Shown here one piece after another: positions 43,496 through 51,984 of a stretch of 64,000 bases of DNA; positions within the stretch are counted from its first letter, which is position 1; every line of letters begins with the position of its first letter. The stretch is from Eubacteriaceae bacterium (GTDB lineage: Bacteria > Bacillota > Clostridia > Lachnospirales > Lachnospiraceae): contig CABIYF010000003.1 in assembly GCA_902362875.1 (NCBI GenBank), positions 93,032 through 157,031 on the forward strand, given 5' to 3'. The position numbers and the translations under genes are program-made. Under the pieces are notes generated by a model, which had not been told where the DNA came from, did no database searches, and saw nothing but the letters and a program-made list of their open reading frames with translations.

Positions 43496-44794
43496 ATGAA
43501 ACATTTAAAATTAGGAAAGATACAGTGGATCGCATTATTAGTTGTGAGCGCAATGTTTGCTAATCTCTGCAGTCATATGGTACTGGCAGCATCCGAAACA
43601 GGACAGACTAATGAGCAGACAACTACAGCAACACAGAGTACAACAACGACTGCACAGAATAAGACAACAGCAAAAGAAGAATACAAAGCATTCTGGTTTT
43701 CATATTATGACTATGATGAATACCGTGCAAAAAACAAAAAGAGAAATGCAACAACATTCCGTCAGTATTTTACAAAGGTAGTCAAGAATGAGAAGAGTGC
43801 AGGAATGAACCGTGTGATCGTTCAGGTCAGACCATTTGGAGATGCTGTTTACAAATCAAAATATTTTCCATGGTCAAAATACATTTCAGGCAAACAGGGA
43901 AGAAGTCCAGGATATGATCCATTAAAGATTATGGTAGATGTTGCACACAAGAATGGAATGAAAATTGAAGCATGGGTAAATCCATATCGTGTCACAACAG
44001 GATCAACAAACTATAAGAAACTTGCCAAGAATAATCAGGCAAGAAAGTGGCATGCAAAGAAATCAACACGAAGAAATGTTTTATCTTATGGAGGAAGCTT
44101 ATATTATAATCCATCCAAGAAAGCAGTTCGTACCCTGATCATCAATGGAGTAAAAGAAATCGTTCGCAACTACAAAGTAGATGGAATTCATATGGATGAT
44201 TATTTCTATCCAGAATTTACAAAGAAAAATGTAAAAACTGCATTTGATGCGAAAGAATACAAAAAGTCATCTTATAAGAAGAAAAAGAAAAGTATCTATA
44301 TATACCGCCGTGCACAGGTAAGCACTCTGGTTCGTGACATGAAAAAAGCAATCAAGAAGATCAATCCAAATGTCACATATGGAATCAGTCCGGCTGGTAA
44401 CATTGACAACCTGACAAGCAAATATTCTTATTATGTAGATATTTACAAGTGGACGAAATCTACGCAGTATGTTGATTATATCTGCCCACAGATTTACTGG
44501 GGATTTAAACATCCAACAGCGAAATTTAACAAAGTCACAGACCGCTGGGTAAAAGCCTGCAAGAGTAAAAAAGTAAAACTATATATTGGTATTGCGGTTT
44601 ATCGCGCAGGACACAATACAGGACAGAACCGTGCAGAGAGAAAAGAATGGAAGAGCGATACAAAGGTTTTAAGAAAACAGGTAGAGTACGCAAGGAAAAA
44701 GAATGTCGATGGATTTGCATTCTTTGACTATCAGGATCTGCACAGTAAAGCAAGTTCAAAAGCTGTAAGTCAGTTAAAGAAAGTCTTAAAATAA
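43496..44794 (+). CDS. Secreted GHL10-type glycosyl hydrolase-like protein (DUF187)
   Basis: A 432-residue protein with signal peptide (about 1-32), a Thr/Gln-rich linker (about 33-62) and a TIM-barrel domain: 'EYKAFWFSYYDYDEYRAKN', 'MNRVIVQVRPFGDAVYKSKYFPWS', 'VDGIHMDDYFYPE' and 'VDYICPQIYWGF'. This is the glycosyl hydrolase-like 10 (DUF187) family, thought to act on wall or exopolysaccharide. A lysine-rich patch (KSSYKKKKKSIYIYRRAQ) sits in one loop. The substrate is not known. Confidence 0.85.
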   Translation: MKHLKLGKIQWIALLVVSAMFANLCSHMVLAASETGQTNEQTTTATQSTTTTAQNKTTAKEEYKAFWFSYYDYDEYRAKNKKRNATTFRQYFTKVVKNEKSAGMNRVIVQVRPFGDAVYKSKYFPWSKYISGKQGRSPGYDPLKIMVDVAHKNGMKIEAWVNPYRVTTGSTNYKKLAKNNQARKWHAKKSTRRNVLSYGGSLYYNPSKKAVRTLIINGVKEIVRNYKVDGIHMDDYFYPEFTKKNVKTAFDAKEYKKSSYKKKKKSIYIYRRAQVSTLVRDMKKAIKKINPNVTYGISPAGNIDNLTSKYSYYVDIYKWTKSTQYVDYICPQIYWGFKHPTAKFNKVTDRWVKACKSKKVKLYIGIAVYRAGHNTGQNRAERKEWKSDTKVLRKQVEYARKKNVDGFAFFDYQDLHSKASSKAVSQLKKVLK

Positions 44795-44818
44795 GATTTT
44801 TGTAGTTAGAATCATAGA

Positions 44819-44855
44819 AAGATCATTACATAGAAATATGTGGTGGTCTTTTTTT
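44819..44855 (+). terminator. Intrinsic terminator after the GHL10 gene
   Basis: AGATCATTACATA pairs with TATGTGGTGGTCT (some G-U pairs) around a 4-nt loop, followed by seven T. Confidence 0.75.
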
Positions 44856-44939
44856 CTGCGATTTTTTACAAAAAGATATTGTGCTAGAAGAAGATCGTGT
44901 ATATTGATACAACTTTATATCATATAGTAGAATGCGTAG

Positions 44940-44968
44940 TTGACATAACACAGAAAATATAATATTAT
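44940..44968 (+). promoter_or_regulatory. Sigma-A promoter of the padR operon
   Basis: TTGACA, 17 nt, TATTAT. The -10 box lies inside the left arm of the palindrome at 44960-44984, so a repressor bound there would exclude RNA polymerase. Confidence 0.8.
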
Positions 44969-44984
44969 ATGACGTATAATATTA
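44960..44984. promoter_or_regulatory. Palindromic operator overlapping the padR promoter
   Basis: TAATATTATA (44960-44969) and TATAATATTA (44975-44984) are perfect 10-bp inverted arms separated by TGACG. The site covers the -10 box and lies 33 nt before the PadR start. Autorepression by PadR is the simplest reading. The site differs from the ATGT-N8-ACAT form best known for PadR proteins. Confidence 0.65.
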
Positions 44985-45016
44985 GAACAAAGATAATATA
45001 AATAAGGAGGATGCCG

Positions 45017-45340
45017 ATGGTTTTTAATACAGGAGCTGCACTCTTAGATGCTGTAGTTCTGGCTGTCGTTTCAAGAGAAAGTGAAGGAACCTATGGATAT
45101 AAGATCACACAGGACGTAAGAGAAGTTTTGGATGTGTCTGAATCCACGTTATATCCGGTGTTAAGGAGACTTAAGAAAGATGGTTGTCTGGAAGTCTATG
45201 ACAAGCAGTACGGTGGCAGGAACAGAAGATATTATAAGATTACATCATTAGGTGTTGCACAGCTTTCGTTGTACAAAGAAGAATGGAAGCAGTATTCCCA
45301 GAGAATATCGGGAATTTTTGAAGGAGGAGAACAAGTATGA
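45017..45340 (+). CDS. PadR-family transcriptional regulator
   Basis: A 107-residue winged-helix protein: 'LDAVVLAVVSRESEGTYGYK' start, 'STLYPVLRRLKKDGCLEVYD' recognition region, and 'NRRYYKITSLG' wing. PadR regulators commonly lead operons for DUF1700/DUF4097 envelope proteins, as here. AAGGAGG ends at 45010, so ATG 45017 (6-nt spacing) is preferred over the ATG directly touching the RBS. The stop overlaps the next start (ATGA type). Confidence 0.9.
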   Translation: MVFNTGAALLDAVVLAVVSRESEGTYGYKITQDVREVLDVSESTLYPVLRRLKKDGCLEVYDKQYGGRNRRYYKITSLGVAQLSLYKEEWKQYSQRISGIFEGGEQV

Positions 45341-46005
45341 ACCGGGAGGAATATTTAAAAAGACTGTCTTTTTTATTAAAAGACCTTCCAGAAGAAGAGA
45401 TTGAAGATGCAATCGCTTATTATGAAGATTATTTTGAGGAAGCAGGGGAAGACAAAGAAGAACAAGTGATCAGGGAACTTGGATCACCAGAGAAGATCGC
45501 AAAGATGATCCGTGATTCCGTACAGGGAAATGCTCAGCAGGGAGAGTATACAGAAGAAGGATACAGGCAGGAAGCTTACGAAGATTACAAGCAGATGAGC
45601 AAAAAGGAAACAAAAAAAGATCAGCAAGAAAAGAAGCAATACAGCGGATGGCATATGAAAGGAAACAGGACACGCAATATTATCTTAATGATCGTCATTC
45701 TTGTCTTTGTTGGAAGCTGGCTGATTCCGGGAATCTTTGGAATTACGATAGGGATTATCGGAGGCGTGTTTGGCTCATGTGTTGGAATGCTTTTTGGAGG
45801 ACTTGCACTGACAGGAGCTGGTATTTATAAGATGTTTACAACAGTGCCATATGGACTATTGATGTTAGGCGGCGGCTTTTTGATGATTGCAGGCGGAATT
45901 TTGCTGTTATGGCTTCTTGTCTGGATCTGTGCCAAAGCAATTCCATGGATCATTACGAAGATTCGTGAAATCTGGAGTAGGAATTTTGGAAGAGGGTGTG
46001 AATAA
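45337..46005 (+). CDS. DUF1700 (HAAS-type) membrane protein
   Basis: A 222-residue protein. The N-terminal cytoplasmic domain (1 to about 65, 'EEYLKRLSFLLKDLPEEEIEDAIAYYEDYF') is the HAAS/DUF1700 signature; the rest has three or four membrane helices. Such proteins are paired with PadR regulators and thought to act as membrane-side sensors or partners. The start overlaps the padR stop by 4 nt. Confidence 0.85.
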   Translation: MNREEYLKRLSFLLKDLPEEEIEDAIAYYEDYFEEAGEDKEEQVIRELGSPEKIAKMIRDSVQGNAQQGEYTEEGYRQEAYEDYKQMSKKETKKDQQEKKQYSGWHMKGNRTRNIILMIVILVFVGSWLIPGIFGITIGIIGGVFGSCVGMLFGGLALTGAGIYKMFTTVPYGLLMLGGGFLMIAGGILLLWLLVWICAKAIPWIITKIREIWSRNFGRGCE

Positions 46006-46007
46006 AC

Positions 46008-46742
46008 ATGAAGAAATTTAATAAAATATGTAGGATATTAGTATCGTTGACAGCTGTTGCAGGAATCGGATGTATCATAGCAGCATTTGTATTAGGTGCA
46101 GACCCAAGGCAGATCAGAAATCATGCAGCAGAAAAGACAAGCGGCAGATTACAGACACAGAAACTAGATATCAGGGCAGACGAGATTCGAAAATTAGACA
46201 TTGATATTGGAAGTGCAAATGTTAAGATTCAAAATGGTGATCAGGATCAACTGATCATAAAGAAAAAAGGAAGTTGGGATCCAGTGACATTAAAGTCAGA
46301 TGGAGAAATTAAAATTAAACAAAAAAGCAGACATTTTCAACTGTTCTGGTTTCAATCAACCGATGAGATCACAGTAATTCTGCCCAAAGGAGTTACCTTT
46401 GAGGAAGTTTCCATGGATTGTGGCAATGGAGACATTGTGTCAGATTCTTTGAATATCACAGATGAATTTGACATAGACTGTGGAAGCGGGGATATTAATC
46501 TGTCAACGATCACAGCATCAAAGACGGAGATTGACTTAGGTTCGGGAGACGTCACATTGACAATGTCAGGCAGTGAAAAAGATTATAACTATGATCTGGA
46601 TATTGGAAGTGGAGATGTAAAGATTGGAGATGTGCTTTTCGAAGATGATGTCAAGAAACATAATACCAATGCATCAAAATGGATCAATATAGACTGTGGA
46701 AGTGGAGATCTTACGATAGATTTTGATGATCAAACATTATAG
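46008..46742 (+). CDS. DUF4097-family beta-repeat protein
   Basis: A 244-residue protein with one N-terminal membrane helix (about 10-30) and a C-terminal parallel beta-repeat domain. The repeat unit D-(I/L/C)-G-(S/N)-G-D-(V/I/L) occurs six times (for example 'IDCGSGDINLS', 'IDLGSGDVTLT', 'LDIGSGDVKIG'), giving a beta-solenoid. DUF4097 proteins are usually cotranscribed with DUF1700 and PspC. The exact role is unknown, probably an extracytoplasmic adhesin or scaffold of an envelope-stress response. Confidence 0.88.
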   Translation: MKKFNKICRILVSLTAVAGIGCIIAAFVLGADPRQIRNHAAEKTSGRLQTQKLDIRADEIRKLDIDIGSANVKIQNGDQDQLIIKKKGSWDPVTLKSDGEIKIKQKSRHFQLFWFQSTDEITVILPKGVTFEEVSMDCGNGDIVSDSLNITDEFDIDCGSGDINLSTITASKTEIDLGSGDVTLTMSGSEKDYNYDLDIGSGDVKIGDVLFEDDVKKHNTNASKWINIDCGSGDLTIDFDDQTL

Positions 46743-46800
46743 ATGAATTAAAAATATAACAGGAATAGATGAATTAGAAATATAACTGGAGGGACAGGAA

Positions 46801-46986
46801 ATGAAGAAAACATTATATAAATCAAGAAAAGATCGTTTTTTATTCGGCGTATGTGGAGGATTGGCAGAATATTTTGATGTAGATCCAACATTAGTACGCA
46901 TCCTTACGGCAGCATTATGTACGACGGGAACAGGATTGTTATTATATATTGTGGCAGCCGTTGTCATGCCTGAGCGTGTCGAGTAA
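46801..46986 (+). CDS. pspC: PspC-domain membrane protein
   Basis: A 61-residue PspC protein: 'LYKSRKDRFLFGVCGGLAEYFDVDPTLVRI', with one membrane helix (about 38-58). PspC takes part in the phage-shock/envelope-stress response. RBS GGAGGGAC precedes ATG. Probable last gene of the PadR operon. An imperfect direct repeat (AGATGAATTA-AAATATAAC) lies in the 58-nt gap before it. Confidence 0.9.
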   Translation: MKKTLYKSRKDRFLFGVCGGLAEYFDVDPTLVRILTAALCTTGTGLLLYIVAAVVMPERVE

Positions 46987-46997
46987 TTGTCTTTTTC

Positions 46998-47026
46998 TTG
47001 AACCAATCAAAAGAATGTGATAAAAT
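46998..47026 (+). promoter_or_regulatory. Sigma-A promoter of putP
   Basis: TTGAAC, 17 nt, TAAAAT, 80 nt before the putP start. A small hairpin AGCC-GTAAAAA-GGCT (about 47048-47062) lies in the leader. Confidence 0.75.
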
Positions 47027-47105
47027 AGACAATCATGTCAAAAAATGAGCCGTAAAAAGGCTTAAATCATGAAGATAAATACACATAAAGAAGAGGAGAA
47101 TTCAT

Positions 47106-48626
47106 ATGAAATTACCAATACTGATCGCAATGGTCCTCTATATGGCAATGGTTGTCTGGATTGGTGTCTTCTACAGCAGAAAGACAAAGACATCCGAAGA
47201 TTACTTCCTTGGAGGACGAGGACTTGGACCATGGGTTACCGCAATGAGTGCAGAAGCATCTGATATGAGCAGCTGGCTGTTAATGGGATTACCCGGACTT
47301 GCATACGCAACAGGATTCAGTCAGGCAGGATGGACAGCTATCGGACTGATCCTTGGTACATACTTAAACTGGAAGATCGTGGCAAAGAGATTACGTCATT
47401 ATACAGAAGTAGCAGATAATGCGATCACAGTACCAGACTTTTTCAGTAACCGTTTCAAAGATGATAAGAAGATCTTAAGCAGTATTTCAGCGATCATGAT
47501 CCTTATTTTCTTTACAGTATATACAGCATCAGGATTTGCCGCATGTGGTACATTATTTAACTCTGTATTCGGATTAAACTATCAGAAGAGTATGATCGTC
47601 TGTGCGATCGTTATCGTATTATATACATCCATGGGTGGATTCTTAGCAGCAAGTACAACAGACCTGATTCAGGGACTGTTAATGTCATTTGCGATCGTGA
47701 TCGTACTGATCGTTGGAGTTGTCAACGCAGGAGGAGTAGCGAACGTTGTTGCACATGGACAGGCACTAGAAGGGTTCTTTGATGTTATGAAATACCATGA
47801 TCCAGCAACAGGAGGAGCCGTATCACAGGGTGTGATTCCAATCTTATCCGGACTTGCATGGGGACTTGGATATTTCGGCATGCCGCATATTCTTGTAAGA
47901 TTCATGGCGATCCGTGATCCACAGGAAGTAAAGAAATCAAGAAATATCGCTATGATCTGGGTACTGATTTCCTTAAGCGTAGCCGTATGTATCGGATTTA
48001 CAGGAGCAGCATTATATCCAAATGTAGCAGAATTAGCAGGAAATGGAAACCAGAGAATCTTTATTTACATGACAACACATTTATTTAAAGGACTGATCCC
48101 ATTATTTATGGCAGGAATCATTTTATCAGGAATTCTTGCAGCAACAATGAGTACATCAGATTCACAGCTGTTAATTGCATCATCTTGTGTATCTAAGAAC
48201 CTATTCCAAGGATTATTTAAGAAAGAGATGTCCGAAGAAAAGGTCTTACTGATCTCAAGAATCACAACAATCGTGATCGCACTGATCGGTATTTTCATTG
48301 CGATGGACGAGAACAGCTCCGTATTCGGATTAGTAGAGAATGCATGGGCAGGATTCGGTGGAGCCTTTGGTCCATTAACACTGTTTGCATTATTCTGGAA
48401 GAGAACAAACCTAAAAGGAGCAATCGCTGGAATGTTAAGTGGTGGTATCATTGCACTTGTATGGCCATTTACATTAGCTAAATTAGGTGGTATTTTTGAA
48501 ATCTACTGCTTATTGCCAGCATTTATTGTGTCTTCTGTTTTGATCGTTGTAGTTAGTTTATGTACGGAAGAACCTAGCGATGTTATGATGGAAGAATTTG
48601 AAAAAGCTCAGCAATTAAATGATTAA
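47106..48626 (+). CDS. putP: Sodium/proline symporter
   Basis: A 506-residue SSS-family transporter with about thirteen helices. Typical motifs are 'KTSEDYFLGGRGLGPWVTA', 'SAEASDMSSWLLMGLPG' and 'YTASGFAACGTLFNSVFG'. It imports proline with Na+. It is monocistronic; the giant inverted repeat begins 5 nt after its stop codon and may serve as its terminator. Confidence 0.93.
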   Translation: MKLPILIAMVLYMAMVVWIGVFYSRKTKTSEDYFLGGRGLGPWVTAMSAEASDMSSWLLMGLPGLAYATGFSQAGWTAIGLILGTYLNWKIVAKRLRHYTEVADNAITVPDFFSNRFKDDKKILSSISAIMILIFFTVYTASGFAACGTLFNSVFGLNYQKSMIVCAIVIVLYTSMGGFLAASTTDLIQGLLMSFAIVIVLIVGVVNAGGVANVVAHGQALEGFFDVMKYHDPATGGAVSQGVIPILSGLAWGLGYFGMPHILVRFMAIRDPQEVKKSRNIAMIWVLISLSVAVCIGFTGAALYPNVAELAGNGNQRIFIYMTTHLFKGLIPLFMAGIILSGILAATMSTSDSQLLIASSCVSKNLFQGLFKKEMSEEKVLLISRITTIVIALIGIFIAMDENSSVFGLVENAWAGFGGAFGPLTLFALFWKRTNLKGAIAGMLSGGIIALVWPFTLAKLGGIFEIYCLLPAFIVSSVLIVVVSLCTEEPSDVMMEEFEKAQQLND

Positions 48627-48630
48627 AATT

Positions 48631-48885
48631 GTAATTTGGATAGTCGTTCATTGTGTATATGAGAAAAACGAAATAATAATATAAAGGATCCAGACCAGAA
48701 ATTTATGCTCGCCGTTTTGAACGGTCGCTGATTCGCTAGCTTTCCTTGCGTAACTCGCTACGCTCAAACAACGCACCAAGCTAGCTGCGAACCGTTCAAA
48801 ACGACGGCAAAATTTCAATGGTTCTGGATCCTTTATATTATTATTTCGTTTTTCTCATATACACAGACGGCTATTCAAATCACTA
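48631..48885. repeat. 255-bp giant imperfect palindrome (MITE-like inverted repeat)
   Basis: Two arms of about 125 bp face each other between putP and cotJC. The perfect core is 42 bp long: 48653-48694 against 48823-48864. Outward, the match continues with few differences (TTTGGATAGTCGT against its counterpart) to 48631 and 48885. Inward, further pairs include 48713-48725 with 48791-48803 (13 bp), GCTAGCTT at 48735 with AAGCTAGC at 48778, and TGCGT with ACGCA. The tip is about 20 nt. It codes for no credible protein. No clear target-site duplication was seen. It could be a mobile palindromic element, a structured RNA, or a strong terminator. Confidence 0.85.
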
Positions 48886-48963
48886 CAAGTGTGTATGTTA
48901 TACGGTATTGGCTAGTATTTTTTATCATATACAGAAAGACTTCAGTTGGCCAATCTCACAAAA

Positions 48964-49569
48964 TCAAAATTTTTTACAATCAAAAGCAGGGTTTATTGCA
49001 TAGAAGTTCTTACTATCCAAGTGATCCTGCACAATCCTCAAAGCCTCACCAAATCTCTGGAAATGCACAATCTCCCTAGCTCTTAAAAATTTCAACGGTT
49101 CTCTCACATCAGGATCATCAATGATTCTTAACAGGTTATCATAAGTTGTTCGTGCCTTCTGTTCCGCAGCGAGGTTTTCGCTTAAATCTGTGATCGGATC
49201 ACCAACTGACTGGAAGGTTGCAGCGCTAAATGGTACTCCGCTTGCGGCCTGTGGCCATACGCCGGCGGTGTGGTCTACATAGTAAGCTCCGAATCCTGAC
49301 TTCTTTACCTGTTCAGGTGTTAAATCCCTTGTCAGCTGATGCACAATAGTACAGATCATCTCCAAATGAGCCAATTCCTCGGTTCCGATATCAGTCAGCA
49401 CACCACATACATTCTTATACGGCATAGCAAATCTCTGGGAAAGATATCTCATAGAGGCTCCGAGTTCTCCATCTGGACCTCCGTATTGTGTGATGATCAA
49501 TTGTGCCATAGCAGGATCAGTTCGTTTAATATTAACTGGGAATTCCAGTCGTTTCTCATAGTTCCACAT
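48964..49569 (-). CDS. cotJC: Spore coat protein CotJC (manganese-catalase family)
   Basis: A 201-residue ferritin-like protein of the manganese-catalase family, with metal-ligand segments 'GTEELAHLEMI' and 'AREIVHFQRFGEAL'. In Bacillus CotJC is part of the spore coat. Third gene of cotJABC, 1 nt after cotJB. The C-terminus and stop lie about 80 nt from the giant palindrome. Confidence 0.92.
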   Translation of the reverse strand: MWNYEKRLEFPVNIKRTDPAMAQLIITQYGGPDGELGASMRYLSQRFAMPYKNVCGVLTDIGTEELAHLEMICTIVHQLTRDLTPEQVKKSGFGAYYVDHTAGVWPQAASGVPFSAATFQSVGDPITDLSENLAAEQKARTTYDNLLRIIDDPDVREPLKFLRAREIVHFQRFGEALRIVQDHLDSKNFYAINPAFDCKKF

Positions 49570-49570
49570 A

Positions 49571-49834
49571 CTAGCATCCTCCCTTCTTCATCCATGGCCA
49601 GGAATCTGTTGCCCATGTAAAGCGATCGTCAATATCAGCACTGTCGATCGTTAATGGTTCAAAATTTCTGGCATATTCTTTCAAGGCCTGTTTTCTTGCT
49701 TTCTGATACTGATTAAAATGGTCAATCGCTTTCTGGTCATTTGGATGAGTATCCAGATACAAGGTCGTATCGATCAGGGCAAAACTGACAGCATCGATAT
49801 AATTTAATAGCTTTTTCTTATCATACTGATTCAT
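49571..49834 (-). CDS. cotJB: Spore coat protein CotJB
   Basis: An 87-residue protein with 'IDAVSFALIDTTLYLDTHPNDQKAIDHF', the CotJB signature (D-T-H-P-x-D-x-x-A). The frame opens at 49843 with GTG, but AAGGGG is too close to it; ATG 49834 is better placed and overlaps the cotJA stop (TAATG). Structural coat component with CotJA and CotJC. Confidence 0.9.
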   Translation of the reverse strand: MNQYDKKKLLNYIDAVSFALIDTTLYLDTHPNDQKAIDHFNQYQKARKQALKEYARNFEPLTIDSADIDDRFTWATDSWPWMKKGGC

Positions 49835-50037
49835 TATTTGCACGCCCCTTTCCCATAAAATGGTTTATTTAACTCTGGAAAGATCGTTCCACATTTTAAA
49901 CCTTCTTCTGGATTATAAATCTGATTCCAATGCTGCCACGGAACATACTGCATCGCAACCGGCATGGAATCTACGCCGCCATGCCGGTGCCCATGATTTC
50001 TCATTCCAGATGGCTGATTACAACAACATCGATCCAT
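49834..50037 (-). CDS. cotJA: Spore coat-associated protein CotJA
   Basis: A 67-residue protein. 'DSMPVAMQYVPWQHWNQIYNPEEGLKCGTIFPELNKPF' is the CotJA motif, where P-W-Q-x-W and G-T-I-F-P-E-L are diagnostic. The N-terminus is Cys/His/Gly-rich (MDRCCCNQPSG). First gene of the cotJ operon, preceded by a sigma-E-like promoter at 50067-50095. Confidence 0.9.
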   Translation of the reverse strand: MDRCCCNQPSGMRNHGHRHGGVDSMPVAMQYVPWQHWNQIYNPEEGLKCGTIFPELNKPFYGKGACK

Positions 50038-50066
50038 CGATATTCTCCTTTTCTTTTTATATTATC

Positions 50067-50095
50067 ATGGTATGTATACAAAAAAGAAATGTGAG
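50067..50095 (-). promoter_or_regulatory. Sigma-E-like sporulation promoter of cotJABC
   Basis: On the minus strand: -35 CTCACATT, 13-nt spacer, -10 CATACCAT. These match the mother-cell sigma-E consensus (GKMATATT, 13-14 nt, CATACAMT) in most positions. It lies 30 nt before the cotJA start codon. In Bacillus subtilis cotJABC is under sigma-E. The match is by eye. Confidence 0.6.
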
Positions 50096-50173
50096 GATTG
50101 GATGAAAATAAGAAAAACAGGAGGTATCAATGAACCATCCTGTTTGATATGTAAATTATATTGGATATATTTT

Positions 50174-50757
50174 TTAGATAAAAACAAAGTGTAACAATAA
50201 CATATAACAAGCCGTCCTGCCGGCAATCGAAACAAGCATCTGTCGTTTTCATAAGTGAAGCCTGCAAGTTACAACAATTGCAATCATCTCTGGAATCCCA
50301 TGATTTCCATGAAGGAAAGATACATTACGCAGACAATAGATCACAAGCATTTCAAACACAGAAGCAGCAAGATACTTTCCAAGATATTGAACAAAAGCAG
50401 GTGTTTCTTTATCTTCTCGAAAGATCAGGAATGGAAGAAATCTCGTTGCCATAGTTCCTAAGACACATAATCCGATCGTTGCACTTGCAACCCAGTAAAA
50501 CTGGTTTAATAATGTAACAAAAAACATAAACCAACCCTTATCCACATCTTCAAGAATTTCTGCGGAGCAGTTAATAGAAAAACTCTCATCACACATTCCA
50601 AAGAACCGCCGAAGATCAGCAGACTCATAAACATCGGATACACAAAAGAGAATCCAGATGCATTCATATAAATTCCATAGGCCAGCCCAAGAAAACAAAA
50701 ACCGGTAAAGATGGGGATTGTTTGCGGGAAAGCAGCTTTTAAAGCTTTACGTTTCAT
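50174..50757 (-). pseudogene. azlC-azlD deletion remnant (branched-chain amino acid exporter)
   Basis: The start codon at 50757 opens an AzlC N-terminus ('KRKALKAAFPQTIPIFTGF', 'LLIFGGSLE'). About 60 codons are then missing and the frame changes. 'GMCDESFSINC' and 'GWFMFFVTLLNQFYWVASATIG' follow from the middle of AzlC. This runs straight into the AzlD-like 'VLGTMATRFLPFLIFRE' and 'VIYCLRNVSFLHGN', so the AzlC end and AzlD start are lost. After one more frameshift 'KRQMLVSIAGRTACYMLL' gives the AzlD end at 50174. No functional exporter can result. Confidence 0.85.
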
Positions 50758-50859
50758 TTGTAAGGTAACTCCTTGTTATTTGATAAAAATTCATATAAAA
50801 TAGATTTTAACAAAATGGAAGTGAAATAGCAATTATTTGTAAGAGTAGGAGAAAAGTGC

Positions 50860-51804
50860 ATGGAAATAAAGAACCTTGACCATTATCAAAGAGATTTAAC
50901 AACATATTATGGTGGGAAAAGTGGATCAAAATATGCAATTATCATAGATGGACAGCGATGGATGATAAAGTTTCCAGAAAATACAAAAAATTTTCCAGAA
51001 AGAAAAAAAGAAAATGCTCATATTCCATCTTATACAATGAGCCCATTAAGTGAATATATAGGCTCTCATGTGTATGAACTCTTAGGAATTCCGGTCCATG
51101 AAACAATGTTATGATATCGAGATGGAAAAATTGTTGTCGCATGCAAAGATTTCGATCCAATGCATAACTTAGTAGAATATGGACAGATCAAAAACTCATT
51201 GACAGAATCAGATGCAATGCTTGAAAGCAGTTCTTCTAACCAGCAAGGAGAGGCGTTGAGTGATGCACTAACTGTTATCAAGACAGCACCGGTTTTTCAA
51301 AATACAGAAGGACTGTTGGAAAGATTCTGGGATATGTTTGTGACAGATGCATTTATTAGAAATAATGACCGCAACAATGGAAACTGGGGAATCTTTATCA
51401 ATGCAGATGGTACAGGGAAGATAGCACCTGTCTATGATAATGGAAACTGTTTATTTAATAAAAGAAATCCATCGGTTGCAGAACGAAGAATTTTAAATGA
51501 AAATGATATCAGACAGGATGCACTAGGAACAGGAGTTTCATTTTTTACCCAAGAAAATGAAAAACACATTCATCCGTTTCAGTATATCGAAAGCATACAA
51601 AATGAAGATTGCAATCAGGCTGTTTTAAGATTTGCAGATAAAATTGATATTCATAAAATAAATGCTATGATTGATGAAATACCAATGACAGCATACGAAA
51701 ATACAATTATGACAGAAGAGCAAAAAATGCATATAAAAGCAGTATTTCAAATGATGTTAAATGAAAGTATCCTGCCAACAGCACAAAAAATAAGGAATCG
51801 ATAA
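50860..51804 (+). pseudogene. HipA/CtkA-like kinase interrupted by one in-frame TGA
   Basis: A reading frame of 314 codons is interrupted only by TGA at 51112-51114. The first part (84 residues) holds 'GSKYAIIIDGQRWMIKFPEN' and 'SEYIGSHVYELLGIPVHETML'; the same frame resumes 'YRDGKIVVACKDFDP' and contains the HipA catalytic region 'AFIRNNDRNNGNWGIF' and 'IAPVYDNGNCLFNK'. In homologues the text runs through the TGA position (I-P-V-H-E-T-x-L-G-x). No indel is needed, so it looks like a recent nonsense mutation. No antitoxin-like HTH gene precedes it. HipA-type kinases phosphorylate proteins on Ser/Thr. Confidence 0.8.
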
Positions 51805-51883
51805 CATATGATAAAAGCAATATTATGAGATTTTAAAATAGAAGAATCAGGTGGGAAATGAACAATCCAATTAAAACGTTAAC

Positions 51884-51930
51884 AAAAAAGACGGGTTTGA
51901 ATGACAATAAATTCAAACTCGTCTTTTTCA
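51884..51930 (+). terminator. Intrinsic terminator after the HipA-like gene
   Basis: GACGGGTTTGAAT pairs with ATTCAAACTCGTC (one mismatch) around a 7-nt loop; A-rich before, five T after. Confidence 0.8.
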
Positions 51931-51941
51931 TATATAAAAAT

Positions 51942-51970
51942 TTGCTTTTTAAGAACAAAACTGCTATAAT
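51942..51970 (+). promoter_or_regulatory. Sigma-A promoter of the marR-tauE operon
   Basis: TTGCTT, 17 nt, perfect TATAAT. The MarR-type palindrome at 51985-52002 lies directly downstream, covering positions after the start point. Confidence 0.75.
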
Positions 51971-51984
51971 ACATCAAAAATGAA

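Noticed and set aside
48818..49079. Two overlapping small plus-strand frames after putP
   Set aside because: They lie in the right arm of the giant palindrome and antisense to cotJC; no RBS, composition not protein-like.
51112..51114. TGA in the HipA-like gene as selenocysteine codon
   Set aside because: No SECIS-like hairpin is evident right after it, and HipA kinases need no selenocysteine at this place. A nonsense mutation is simpler.
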